From: JACKII01 sp965222315
GTDB lineage: Bacteria; Pseudomonadota; Alphaproteobacteria; Bin95
DNA: 64,000 bases
Assembly (NCBI GenBank): GCA_965222315.1
Contig: OZ244951.1
Span: 4,216,001 to 4,280,000, forward strand
Reading direction: 5' to 3'
A program made the translations under genes and the position numbers. The notes beneath the pieces are model-generated. The model ran no database searches. It saw only the letters and a list, made by a program, of their open reading frames with translations, and had not been told where the DNA came from. Below are positions 25,747 to 36,099 of this stretch, piece after piece. Position 1 is the stretch's first letter; the number at the start of each line of letters is the position of its first letter.

Positions 25747-26931
25747 ATGGACGCCACCAAGCGGAATGTGCTCATCCTGGCCGCGTGCCAGACGCTCTAT
25801 ATGAGCGGCACGTCCCTCATGATCACCACCAGCCCGCTGATCGGCCAGAACCTCGCGCCGGACCCGCAATGGGCGACCCTGCCGCTGGCAGCGCACCATT
25901 GCGGCGTGATGGCGGCTACCATTCCGGCGTCGCAGATCATGCGGGTGATCGGGCGGCGGCCGGGCTTCATGATGGCGACCCTGTTCGGGATGGCAGGCGC
26001 GTCCATTGCCGGACTGGCGATTCTGGAGGCCTGGTTCTGGGTTTTCTGCCTCGGCGTGTTCGTGGTGGGGTGGTTCAATGGCTTTGCCGTGTTCTACCGG
26101 TTCGCTGCAGCAGACATCTCCCCGCCGGAGTTCCGGCCGAAAGCCATTAGCTGGGTGCTGACGGGGGGCTTGTTTGCGGCGGTATTGGGGCCGCAATTGG
26201 CCAATCTCACCAAGGAATGGATAGAGCCGGTCCTGTTTGCCGGCAGCTACTTCGCCCTTATCGGCGTCTATATCCTGAACCTGATCCTGGTCAGTTTCGT
26301 CCGCATTCCGCCGTTAACCGCGGCAGAACGGGCGACCTCCGGGCGGCCATTGCTGCAAATCCTGGCCCAGCCGAAATGCATGGTGGCGGTCATCACCGCC
26401 TTCGTCGCCTACGGCGTGATGAGCCTGCTAATGACCTCCACCCCGCTGGCGATGGCCGGCTGCGGCTTTGCCTTCTCCGATTCGTCGCTCGTCATCTCGG
26501 CTCACATAATCGGCATGTTCGCGCCCAGCTTCTTTACCGGCAACCTGATCAGCCGCTTCGGGACGCTCCGCATCATGCTGGTCGGCGTTCTGATCAACGT
26601 AATCTGCGTCGCCGTCGATCTGGCCGGGCTGCACTTTCTCAATTTTGCGGTGGGCCTGTTCCTGCTGGGGGTCGGCTGGAACTTCATGTTCATCGGCGCG
26701 ACCACGCTCCTGACCGAGACGCACGAGCCCAGCGAGCGGGCCAAAATTCAGGGCTTCAACGATTTCCTGATCTTCGGCACGATCACCGTTGCCGCGGTCA
26801 GTTCCGGCAATCTGTTGCACTATTTCGGCTGGACCATGGTCAACTACGGCGTCTTGCCCTTCCTCTGCCTGGTGCTCCTCATGGTCATCTGGCTGGTCCG
26901 CTCCGAAGCCAGGAAGGTGGCTGCGGCCTAA
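25747..26931 (+). CDS. MFS transporter, YajR/sugar-phosphate-like fold
   Basis: 394 residues with about 12 hydrophobic helices and a short central loop (PPLTAAERATSGRPLLQIL). The first half contains RVIGRRPGFM and GWFNGFAVFYRFAAAD, and the second half GTLRIMLVGV. Such exporters move small organic solutes by proton coupling. The substrate cannot be assigned. It stands alone between comM and hppA. Confidence 0.85.
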   Translation: MDATKRNVLILAACQTLYMSGTSLMITTSPLIGQNLAPDPQWATLPLAAHHCGVMAATIPASQIMRVIGRRPGFMMATLFGMAGASIAGLAILEAWFWVFCLGVFVVGWFNGFAVFYRFAAADISPPEFRPKAISWVLTGGLFAAVLGPQLANLTKEWIEPVLFAGSYFALIGVYILNLILVSFVRIPPLTAAERATSGRPLLQILAQPKCMVAVITAFVAYGVMSLLMTSTPLAMAGCGFAFSDSSLVISAHIIGMFAPSFFTGNLISRFGTLRIMLVGVLINVICVAVDLAGLHFLNFAVGLFLLGVGWNFMFIGATTLLTETHEPSERAKIQGFNDFLIFGTITVAAVSSGNLLHYFGWTMVNYGVLPFLCLVLLMVIWLVRSEARKVAAA

Positions 26932-27101
26932 AGGCGCGATCGCCAATAGGCGCGCTTGGCGTCCGGCAGATGCGGGACTATGGTCCGCGCCCAATTGAAC
27001 GGACAGCGGCTCCCCTAAGGGGCGGTCGTTGTGCGTCGTTGTGAATCCGGGCTCCTGTCCCATCCATCCCACTCTTATTACCGAACGAGGGATTACCGCC
27101 G

Positions 27102-29213
<2,112 letters not shown>

Positions 29214-29287
29214 ACGGATGCTTTTCCCGGACAGGCCTGGCCCCGTGCCGGGCCCGTTCGGCAAGCACCGCATCGAATGCTAAGGTG

Positions 29288-29313
29288 AAACCCCGGCCCG
29301 GCGCCGGGGTTTT
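29288..29313. terminator. Rho-independent terminator after hppA
   Basis: AAACCCCGGC pairs with GCCGGGGTTT over 10 bp with a 5-nt loop, followed by TGCTGTTT. The AAA and TTT ends make it usable in both directions. Confidence 0.8.
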
Positions 29314-29337
29314 GCTGTTTAGAAAGGGAGGATCCCC

Positions 29338-30117
29338 ATGGAGTTTGTCGATTACCGCGTCGAGGATCATATCGCCCACGTGGTCATGAACCGCCCGCCG
29401 GTGAACGCGCTGAGCCTCGAACTGGTCCGCGATATTCTGGAAGCCTACCGCCTGGCCAAAGAAGACCCGGCGGTTCGTTGCGTCATGCTGGAAAGCGCCC
29501 TGCCGACGGTGTTCTGCGCCGGCATGGACCTGGACATGATGCGTGGCGGCGACAGCCAGCGCATCCGCGACTACCTCGACAAGCTGTATATGGACATGCA
29601 CCTGGCCCAATACCGCATGGGCAAGCCGACCGTTGCCGTCATCAACGGCGCGGCGCGGGCGGCGGGCGTGACCGTGGCCGTCTCCTGTGACTGCCTAATT
29701 GCGAGCGACCGCGCAAGCTTCGGCTATCCGGAGATCGATGTGGGCGTGATCCCGGCCATGCATTTCGTCCATCTGCCCCGCCAGATCGGCCGGCACAAGG
29801 CGTTTGAGCTTTGCTTCAACGGCAAGCCCATCGATGCGTTGACGGCGGAGCGCTGGAACCTGATCAACCGGGTGGTGCCGCACGACGATTTGGCCGGTGA
29901 CGCCCTGGCGTTGGCCAAGGACTTCGCCGCCAAGTCGCCCCAGATCATGCGCATCGCCCGCGACAGCTTCATGCGCGCCAACGACTATGAATACCGCCGC
30001 AATATCGAGAACGTGGTGGAGACCATCTGCCTGATCATGGAGCAGCCGGACGCGCTCGAAGGGCTCGATGCATTCGCCGAAAAGCGCCCGCCGGTGTGGC
30101 AGGCCGACCGGGAATAG
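29338..30117 (+). CDS. Enoyl-CoA hydratase/isomerase family protein
   Basis: 259 residues, crotonase fold. VMNRPPVNALSLELV starts the domain, the oxyanion segments are FCAGMDLDMM and GAARAAGVTVAVSCD, and YPEIDVGVIPAMHF keeps the Glu of the second catalytic position, whereas the first Glu position is Val or Thr (AGVTVAV). As with the other crotonase in this window, classical hydratase chemistry is doubtful. AGAAAGGGAGG precedes the ATG. Confidence 0.88.
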   Translation: MEFVDYRVEDHIAHVVMNRPPVNALSLELVRDILEAYRLAKEDPAVRCVMLESALPTVFCAGMDLDMMRGGDSQRIRDYLDKLYMDMHLAQYRMGKPTVAVINGAARAAGVTVAVSCDCLIASDRASFGYPEIDVGVIPAMHFVHLPRQIGRHKAFELCFNGKPIDALTAERWNLINRVVPHDDLAGDALALAKDFAAKSPQIMRIARDSFMRANDYEYRRNIENVVETICLIMEQPDALEGLDAFAEKRPPVWQADRE

Positions 30118-30223
30118 ATGCACCGGGCGCTCCCCCGTGCCTCCACGTATTGCTACGGTACCGAGCGTCGAAAAGCGGACTCCTGGTCTGGATACGCTCC
30201 CCCAAGGAAGGCAGCTTGGCCCC

Positions 30224-30721
30224 ATGCGCGATTTCATTGACCCCAGCACCACGACCGGCTTCGTCCGCCTCGCGGGCGTGTTTTACCGGGCGGTCGATCC
30301 GCGGTACCGCGACCTGGCCCTCAAGGGCTCGCGGGCGGCGGGGCGCTACTCCTCCCCCGGCCAACCGGCGCTTTACCTGAGCGCCTCTCCAGAGGGAGTG
30401 GAGGCCGCTATGGCCGCCCACCGGACCACAGGCAGCCCGGCACGGGCGGTGCTGGCCTTTGAGGTGGAGGCCGACCGCATATTCGACCTGCGCAATCACC
30501 GCCAATGCGCCGCCGCCAGCATCGAGCCCACAGACGCCCAGGCCCCCTGGCAGGAGGCCGCGACCCAAGGCGGCGAGCCACCCTCCTGGCGCGTCGCCAA
30601 CCGCCTCAGAGACCTCGGAGCCAACGGCCTGATCGACCCCTCCCGCAAGGCTCCCGTCCTCTGGCATCTGGTCCTGTTCAACTGGAACGCAGACGGCGCG
30701 CCGCGGGTCACGCCGGTATAG
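30224..30721 (+). CDS. RES-domain protein (NAD+ phosphorylase toxin family), no partner seen
   Basis: 165 residues from the ATG at 30224. The RES pattern is visible: FYRAVDPRYRDLA, then GRYSSPGQPALYLSASPEGV, a central acidic strand, VANRLRDLGANGLIDPSR and a final LWHLVLFNW. These supply the conserved Arg, Glu and Ser set for which the fold is named. RES toxins degrade NAD+ and are normally paired with an upstream Xre-type antitoxin (DUF2384). None is present: the gene before it encodes a crotonase and the DNA after it is non-coding. It may be solitary or have another role. Confidence 0.75.
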   Translation: MRDFIDPSTTTGFVRLAGVFYRAVDPRYRDLALKGSRAAGRYSSPGQPALYLSASPEGVEAAMAAHRTTGSPARAVLAFEVEADRIFDLRNHRQCAAASIEPTDAQAPWQEAATQGGEPPSWRVANRLRDLGANGLIDPSRKAPVLWHLVLFNWNADGAPRVTPV

Positions 30722-31018
30722 CGGCCCAACATTCATCCGGCACCACTGGCCGCCCTTAGACTGGCGAAGAACCTGTTGCCAGGCGCCGAAATCCCAGAGC
30801 AGGTTCACCTTTAGCAGAAACGGGAGCCACTGCGGCTGGCGGACGTTTTCCGCCCCCCCGGACGGCTCGTTAAAGGCGGTCCGAGGTCCACAATCTCAAG
30901 GCGAGGCTGCCGGTTCTATATCGGGATCGCCTTGGGCGGAACGAGACTAGCGGCGGCAATCGGCAGGTCTGCCACCCCTTCCAATGCACTTCCCTGCCAA
31001 TACCCTTCTTCCATCGCC

Positions 31019-31130
31019 CCCATTCCATTGCCCCAGCGAAAGCTGGGGTCCATTCCGGAGACCCTCGAACCTGGTGCCAGGCACAGCGAGTCACCGGTCA
31101 ATGGAATGGGTCCCAAAGCAAGTTTGGGAC
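31019..31130. repeat. Nested inverted repeat with GAAA-loop hairpin
   Basis: Outer arms CCCATTCCATTG (31019-31030) and CAATGGAATGGG (31099-31110) are a perfect 12-bp inverted pair. Inside, CCCCAGC-GAAA-GCTGGGG (31031-31048) is a tight 7-bp hairpin. A further hairpin follows: GTCCCAAA with TTTGGGAC (31110-31130). The GCGAAAGC core resembles widespread REP-like dispersed repeats of alphaproteobacteria. Confidence 0.7.
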
Positions 31131-31305
31131 GATGGGCGCTATAGGACGTTCATGTCCCTCCAAAAATGCATCCGCTCCAGACCGGGGCACTCGCCTTAGA
31201 CTCGGCCGGGGAGGCTGGCTTCATTCTGAAACCAGACGATGGTTGTTTCCGCTCGAGATGATTAATCTATACCCAAGTGCCGCCAGTAGAAAAAAGCCGG
31301 AAAAC

Positions 31306-31419
31306 ATCTACATTCATCTACAAAAATCTACATTCCGGGCCGGAAATGTAGATGCCGGGTTTATCCGGTGTAGATCCGATGTCGACGTGATGTCGATGCA
31401 ATGTAGATTTGATGTAGAT
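31306..31419. repeat. Helically phased array of ATGTAGAT words
   Basis: ATCTACAT-type words start at 31306, 31316 and 31326 (period exactly 10). The inverse word ATGTAGAT then appears at 31346 and, with small changes, at 31368, 31379, 31390, 31401 and 31412 (period exactly 11), with a degenerate unit at 31357. The two blocks face each other around CCGGGCCGG near 31340, where the inner words form a near-perfect palindrome. Unit lengths of 10 and 11 rule out a coding repeat. It looks like a multi-site protein-binding platform. Confidence 0.75.
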
Positions 31420-31509
31420 ACCTTGCCGCCACCGATCCCGCCGCCGCCAACGACACACCCTATGTGGGGTCAATCCGCCCCGGCGCAATCCATTGATCTA
31501 CCTGCCGGT

Positions 31510-33006
31510 CTACCGCGTCAAAGTCCGGCCAACCGCGGTCAGCCATCCCGCATATTTCGCCTCCCGCACCGCCGCTGGCATTACCGGCACGAACTGCCGC
31601 TCCAGCGCCCAGGTCGCCGCAAACCCGTCCGCATCCGGATAGACGCCCGCCCGCATCCCCGCGAGCCATGCCGCGCCCAGCGCCGTCGTCTCCAGCACCG
31701 CTGGCCGGTCCACCGGTGCGCCCAGCAGGTCCGCCAGGAACTGCATGGTCCAGTCGCTCGCCGTCATGCCGCCATCGACCCGCAGCACGGTTTCTCCACC
31801 GGTGGCTTCCGGCCAGTCGCGCCGCATCGCCTCCAGCAGATCGCGGGTCTGGTAGCCGACGCACTCCAGCGCGGCCCGCGCGAACTCGGCCCGCCCGGTC
31901 GCGCGCGTGATCCCCGTGATGGTCCCCCGCGCCTCCGCATCCCAATAGGGCGCGCCAAGCCCCGTGAACGCCGGCACCAGATAGACCCGCTGCCCCGGAT
32001 CGGCCTGATCCGCCAGGGCCTGGGTCTCGCCCGCCGCCGCGATCAATCCCAGCCCGTCGCGCAACCACTGCACCGCCGCGCCCGCGATGAAGATCGAGCC
32101 CTCCAGGGCGTAGGTGGTCTTTCCCCCCAATTGATACGCGATTGTCGTTAACAACCGGTTGCCGGATGCGACCGGCTCCGCCCCGGTGTTCAGCAGGGCA
32201 AAGCAGCCGGTGCCATAGGTCGACTTCATCATGCCCGGCCGGAAGCATGCCTGCCCCACCGTCGCCGCCTGCTGATCGCCCGCCACGCCGCGGATCGGGA
32301 TGGCCGCGCCGAACAGCGCCGGGTCGGTTTCGCCAAAGTCGTCCGCACAATCCTTGACTGCCGGCAAAATGGCCACCGGCACGCCAAGGAGACTGCAAAG
32401 CTCGGCGTCCCAGCACCCTTCCCTGATATTATAGAGCAAGGTCCGGCTGGCATTGGTCGCGTCGGTCGCATGCACCCTGCCCCCGGTCAGCCGCCATATC
32501 AGGTAGGTATCAACCGTCCCGAACAGCAAATCACCAGCCTCGGCCTTCGCCCGCGCGCCCGCATGCCGGTCAAGCAGCCAGGCGAGCTTCGTCCCGCTGA
32601 AATAGGGGTCGAGCAGCAGCCCTGTCCGCTCACTGAACAGCGGCTCATGCCCCGCCTCCCGCAAGGCTGCGCAGCGGTCTGCCGTCCGCCGGTCCTGCCA
32701 GACGATGGCCCGCCCGAGCGTCTGGCCCGTCGCCTTCTCCCAGACCAGCACCGTCTCCCGCTGATTGGTAATCCCGATAGCAGCGACCTCCCCCGCCGCC
32801 ACGCCCGCCTTCGCCATCGCCTGCCGGCAGGTTGCAAGCACGCTCTGCCAGATATCCTCCGGCGCGTGCTCGACCCAGCCATCCTGCGGAAAATGCTGGG
32901 TAAACTCCTGTTGGCCGACGCCTGCAATGCGCATCTGCCCATCAAAGACGATCGCCCTGGTGGAGGTCGTTCCTTGGTCGATGGCGAGGATGTGACCCTT
33001 GCTCAT
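31510..33006 (-). CDS. glpK: Glycerol kinase
   Basis: 498 residues. FGGY motifs: ILAIDQGTTSTRAIVFD at the N-terminus, GITNQRET, VWQDRRTADRC, SGTKLAWLLD, DATNASRTLLYNI, YGTGCFALLNTG and VDGGMTASDW near the C-terminus. It phosphorylates glycerol to sn-glycerol 3-phosphate with ATP in the cytoplasm. No glpF or glpD is adjacent, so it is a stand-alone gene here. GAAGGAAATTGATTT precedes the ATG, and a palindromic repeat lies directly upstream. Confidence 0.96.
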   Translation of the reverse strand: MSKGHILAIDQGTTSTRAIVFDGQMRIAGVGQQEFTQHFPQDGWVEHAPEDIWQSVLATCRQAMAKAGVAAGEVAAIGITNQRETVLVWEKATGQTLGRAIVWQDRRTADRCAALREAGHEPLFSERTGLLLDPYFSGTKLAWLLDRHAGARAKAEAGDLLFGTVDTYLIWRLTGGRVHATDATNASRTLLYNIREGCWDAELCSLLGVPVAILPAVKDCADDFGETDPALFGAAIPIRGVAGDQQAATVGQACFRPGMMKSTYGTGCFALLNTGAEPVASGNRLLTTIAYQLGGKTTYALEGSIFIAGAAVQWLRDGLGLIAAAGETQALADQADPGQRVYLVPAFTGLGAPYWDAEARGTITGITRATGRAEFARAALECVGYQTRDLLEAMRRDWPEATGGETVLRVDGGMTASDWTMQFLADLLGAPVDRPAVLETTALGAAWLAGMRAGVYPDADGFAATWALERQFVPVMPAAVREAKYAGWLTAVGRTLTR

Positions 33007-33031
33007 AAATCAATTTCCTTCATCAGAACTA

Positions 33032-33136
33032 TTTCATCCTGAGTAGCCCGCCGCTAAGCCGGGCGTATCGAAGGGGCGCTTGCACGGAATGTTGGCCCTT
33101 CGATACGCGCTCTGGCGCGCGCTACTCAGGATGAGA
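33032..33136. repeat. Palindromic repeat, CATCCTGAGT family, copy 1
   Basis: TTTCATCCTGAGTAGC on the left is mirrored by GCTACTCAGGATGAGA on the right. Inner arms are GCGTATCGAAGGG and CCCTTCGATACGC. The approximately 105-bp element can fold into one long hairpin. It lies between glpK and mazG, and its right arm contains the mazG stop codon. Confidence 0.75.
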
Positions 33137-33938
33137 TGGTTTTGGGCGTATTACTGGTCTTCGCCACCACCCAGCGCTCTTCCAGCCGGTCCATGTCCTC
33201 CGCCGGCAGCGAGGAGCCCTCCGCCCGCGCCGCCACCTCCATCGCCTGGAAGCGCCCAGCAAATTTCAGGTTTGCCTGCCGCAGGGACTCCTCCGCGTCC
33301 ACCCCGGCCTTGCGCGCCAGTTGCGCCATCGCGAACAGCAGGTCGCCCACCTCCTCCTGCACTGCCTCCAGCGAGCCATCGGCCAGCGCCTCGTCGATCT
33401 CGTCCAACTCCTCGCGCAGCTTGGCAACAACGCCGCCCGCGTCCGGCCAGTCGAAGCCCACCCGCGCCGCCCGCTTGCCCAGCTTCTCCGCCCGCATCAG
33501 AGCGGGCAACCCGGCTGGCACATCATCCAGCACGCTTGGCTCACGCCCGTCCTTCGCCGCCTTGGCGGCCCGCTCGGATGCCTTCTGCTTTTCCCAGGCG
33601 TCGGTCTGACCCGCCGCCGTCCGCACCGCCGCATCGCCGAAGACATGCGGGTGGCGCGCAATCATCTTGTCGTTGATGGCGCGGGCCACGTCCTCAAACG
33701 CGAAAGCGCCCTCCTCACTCGCCATTTGCGCGTGGTAAACCACCTGGAACAGCAGGTCGCCCAACTCGCCGCGCAGGTCGTCCAGGTCGCCGCGGTCGAT
33801 AGCGTCGCCGACCTCGTAGGCTTCCTCGATCGTGTAAGGCTTGATCGAGGCGAAATCCTGCACCAGGTCCCACGGACACCCTCCATCCGGGTCGCGCAGT
33901 TTCGCCATGGTGGCGATCAATTCGTTGATAGCAGCCAT
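33126..33938 (-). CDS. mazG: Nucleoside triphosphate pyrophosphohydrolase MazG
   Basis: 270 residues from the ATG at 33938, with GAGGAAA upstream. Two all-alpha MazG repeats are present: GGCPWDLVQDFASIKPYTIE with EEAYEV and GELGDLLFQVVYHAQM, and the second with VGFDWPDAGGVV, LREELDEIDEAL and EEVGDLLFAMAQLAR. EExx-type metal ligands occur in both. It hydrolyses (d)NTPs to NMP and PPi, cleaning damaged nucleotides and lowering ppGpp. The last residues (NTPKTISS) and the TGA are encoded inside a dispersed palindromic repeat, so its C-terminus was probably reset by that insertion. Confidence 0.95.
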   Translation of the reverse strand: MAAINELIATMAKLRDPDGGCPWDLVQDFASIKPYTIEEAYEVGDAIDRGDLDDLRGELGDLLFQVVYHAQMASEEGAFAFEDVARAINDKMIARHPHVFGDAAVRTAAGQTDAWEKQKASERAAKAAKDGREPSVLDDVPAGLPALMRAEKLGKRAARVGFDWPDAGGVVAKLREELDEIDEALADGSLEAVQEEVGDLLFAMAQLARKAGVDAEESLRQANLKFAGRFQAMEVAARAEGSSLPAEDMDRLEERWVVAKTSNTPKTISS

Positions 33939-34007
33939 TGCTTTCCTCAAGTCCTTGGGTCTGGGAGTGAACGCCGTTAGGATAGCGCCAAACCGGAGCC
34001 AACGCCC

Positions 34008-35309
34008 ATGCTGCAAAGCAACTTTTCCGCCCTGATCGACGACCGGCCGGAGGATAACCTCTTCCGTGTCCACCGGCGCATTTATACCGACCAGGACGTA
34101 TTCGATGCCGAAATGGAGCGGATTTTCGAACAGTCCTGGACCTATGTCTGCCATGAGTCCCAGATCCCCAAGCCCGGCGACTATTACGCGGTCAAGCTGG
34201 GGCGGGAGCCGGTTCTGATTAACCGGCGGGACGACGGCTCGGTCGGCGGCCTGCTCAATGCCTGCGCCCATCGCGGCGCGCTGCTGAACCCGACCCAGCG
34301 GGGCAATGCCCGCATTCTGGTCTGCCGCTACCATGGCTGGAGCTTCGCCGCCGACGATGGCCGCTGTGTGCGCATTAAGGAGCCCCATGGCGAAGACCCA
34401 GCCTGCTATGCGCTCCGCAAGGTGCCGCAGGTGGAAAGCTACAAGGGCTTCGTCTTCGCCACCCTGAACGAAGCCGCCCCGCCGCTGGCCGAGCATCTGG
34501 GCGCGGCGTCGGCCATCGTCGATATGCTGGCCGAGCAATCGGCGGAAGGCATGGAGGTGCTGCCCGGCGTCTCGTCCTATGTCGTGGATGGCAACTGGAA
34601 GCTTCAGGCGGAAAATGGCGTCGATGCCTATCACGTGACGACCGTGCACCGGAACTTCGCCAACACCGTCAAACGGCGCGACCAGATCAAGGGCAACGCG
34701 TCCGGCATGAAGTCCACCGATGTCAGCCGCTTTGACGGCACGCTTCGGAACGGCACCTATGACCTGGGCAACGGCCACAACCTGATCTGGACCCAGCGGG
34801 GCGACCCCTCCGCCGCGCCGCTCTGGGAAGGGCGGGACGAGGTCGAGCCGCGCGTCGGGCCGGTCAAGTGGGACTGGATGTGCGCCCGCGGCCGCAACCT
34901 GTTCCTGTTTCCGAATGTCTTCCTGATGGACCAGTCCTCGACGCAAATTCGTGTGCTGATCCCGCTCAGTCCCAGCCGGACGGAGGTCAAGGTCTATGCC
35001 ATCGCCCGCCGAGGCGAGAGCCGGGCGGCGCGCACCGCCCGCATGAACAAGTTCCGCGATTTCTTCCTGGGCGCCGGTCTCGCCACCACCGACGACTCGG
35101 CCGCGCTGGAAGACACCCAGTACGGCGCACACGCCTCCGCCGAACCCTGGAACGTGTTCCAGCGCGGCTGGGAAACCCACACCGAAGGCCCGGACGAGGA
35201 CGCCAAGGCCCTGGGAATCCGCCCGGTCTCCAGCAACAGCCGCTGGGATCCCGAAACCCACTTTGTCGGCCAATACCGCCGCTGGCGGGAGTTGATGGCC
35301 GATGGTTAA
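34008..35309 (+). CDS. Aromatic ring-hydroxylating dioxygenase, alpha subunit
   Basis: 433 residues. The Rieske centre is C86-x-H88 (NACAHRGALL) and C106-x2-H109 (CRYHGWSF). The mononuclear iron site is NGVDAYHVTTVHRNF with His209 and His214, and an Asp later in the catalytic domain. It hydroxylates an aromatic acid or amine with O2, receiving electrons from a reductase that is not encoded nearby. The beta subunit follows after 150 nt. The ATG has no strong Shine-Dalgarno. It is divergent from mazG with a 69-bp gap. Confidence 0.94.
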   Translation: MLQSNFSALIDDRPEDNLFRVHRRIYTDQDVFDAEMERIFEQSWTYVCHESQIPKPGDYYAVKLGREPVLINRRDDGSVGGLLNACAHRGALLNPTQRGNARILVCRYHGWSFAADDGRCVRIKEPHGEDPACYALRKVPQVESYKGFVFATLNEAAPPLAEHLGAASAIVDMLAEQSAEGMEVLPGVSSYVVDGNWKLQAENGVDAYHVTTVHRNFANTVKRRDQIKGNASGMKSTDVSRFDGTLRNGTYDLGNGHNLIWTQRGDPSAAPLWEGRDEVEPRVGPVKWDWMCARGRNLFLFPNVFLMDQSSTQIRVLIPLSPSRTEVKVYAIARRGESRAARTARMNKFRDFFLGAGLATTDDSAALEDTQYGAHASAEPWNVFQRGWETHTEGPDEDAKALGIRPVSSNSRWDPETHFVGQYRRWRELMADG

Positions 35310-35334
35310 CAGTATTCGCACCATCCCTTTAGTT

Positions 35335-35443
35335 TTCATCCTGAGTACCCGGCAAAGCCGGCGTATCGAAGGGTGCCCTGACTTTGCGCGCGACACCCTT
35401 CGATCCGCGCCGGCCTTGGGCCCGGCGCTCCTCAGGGTGAGAG
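35335..35443. repeat. Palindromic repeat, CATCCTGAGT family, copy 2
   Basis: TTCATCCTGAGTACCCGG at the left is mirrored by CGCTCCTCAGGGTGAGAG at the right. The inner arms are GCGTATCGAAGGGTG and CACCCTTCGAT. The element fills the gap between the alpha and beta dioxygenase genes and ends just before the beta-subunit ribosome-binding site. Confidence 0.7.
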
Positions 35444-35459
35444 AATGGGGAAGTTGAAA

Positions 35460-35965
35460 TGACCACCTTCCCCACCCCCGCCGACCAGTTGGAAGCCGAG
35501 CGCCTGCTCTACCGCGAAGCCTACTGCCTCGACACCCGCGACTGGCAGGGTTTTCTCGGCTGCTACTGGGACGACGCCACGTTCTGGATGCCCGCCTGGG
35601 CGACGGAAACAGAACTCACCCAAGACCCGGAAGTCGAAATGGCGCTCATGTACATGGCCGACAAAACCGGGCTGGACGACCGCGTCTACCGCATCCAAAG
35701 CCGCGACAGCTACGCCTCGACGCCGATGCCCCGCTCCTGCCACGTGGTCGGCAACGTCCTGATCCTGGATGGGACGGAGGACGCGATGACAGTGGCGGCA
35801 AGCTGGACCGTCCACCTCTACCACATGCACAAGGGCGGGCGGGTGCATGGCGGGCGCTATGAATACAAGCTGGAGCGCCGCGACGGCGCGCTGAAGATCG
35901 TCGCGAAAAAGATCGTGTTCCTGAACGACAAGGTCGACGTGCCGCTCGATATCTATAACGTTTGA
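35460..35965 (+). CDS. Aromatic ring-hydroxylating dioxygenase, beta subunit
   Basis: 168 residues from the ATG at 35460. It has an NTF2-like fold: LLYREAYCLDTRDWQGFLGCYWDDATFWMPAW, then RIQSRDSYASTPMPRSCHVVGN, and the strand-rich end RDGALKIVAKKIVFLND. It assembles with the alpha subunit into the terminal oxygenase, mainly with a structural role. A hairpin repeat between the two genes may shape their relative expression. Confidence 0.92.
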
Positions 35966-35970
35966 GTCGC

Positions 35971-36072
35971 TCTCACCCTGAGTAGCCGACGAAGTCGGCG
36001 TATCAAAGGGGCGTCGTGGCGTAATCGGTCAGACACTACGAAACGCAGGCACTGCCCGCTATTCAGGATGAA
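35971..36072. repeat. Palindromic repeat, CATCCTGAGT family, degenerate copy 3
   Basis: CTCACCCTGAGTAGC at the left is mirrored by GCTATTCAGGATGA at the right, and GCGTATCAAAGGGGCG keeps the left inner arm. The right inner arm is eroded (CACTACGAAACGC), so this copy looks older. Confidence 0.6.
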
Positions 36073-36099
36073 AAAGCACCTAAAAAAAGGAACCGCCCC

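Larger units (their letters stand above)
30722..31509. other. Large non-coding block between convergent genes
   Basis: About 790 bases between the stops of the RES gene and glpK. No credible gene was found. It contains a nested inverted-repeat structure at 31019-31130 and a phased array of an ATGTAGAT word at 31306-31419, both annotated separately. As it lies between two gene ends, ordinary promoters are not expected here. Confidence 0.7.

Noticed and set aside
30868..31116. Short Arg/Pro-rich open frames on both strands in the non-coding block
   Set aside because: They are symmetrical translations of the inverted repeat and lack start signals or family resemblance.
31306..31419. CRISPR array
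   Set aside because: Units are 10-11 bp with no spacers of constant 30-40 bp, the word changes orientation midway, and no cas genes are nearby.
31132..32151. Plus-strand open frame running through the phased array into glpK
   Set aside because: The first part is translated non-coding repeat and the rest is antisense to glycerol kinase. No ribosome-binding site or domain.
33939..35396. Minus-strand extension of mazG across the dioxygenase alpha gene
   Set aside because: MazG homology begins at the ATG at 33938 with its own ribosome-binding site. The upstream part is antisense to the Rieske protein.
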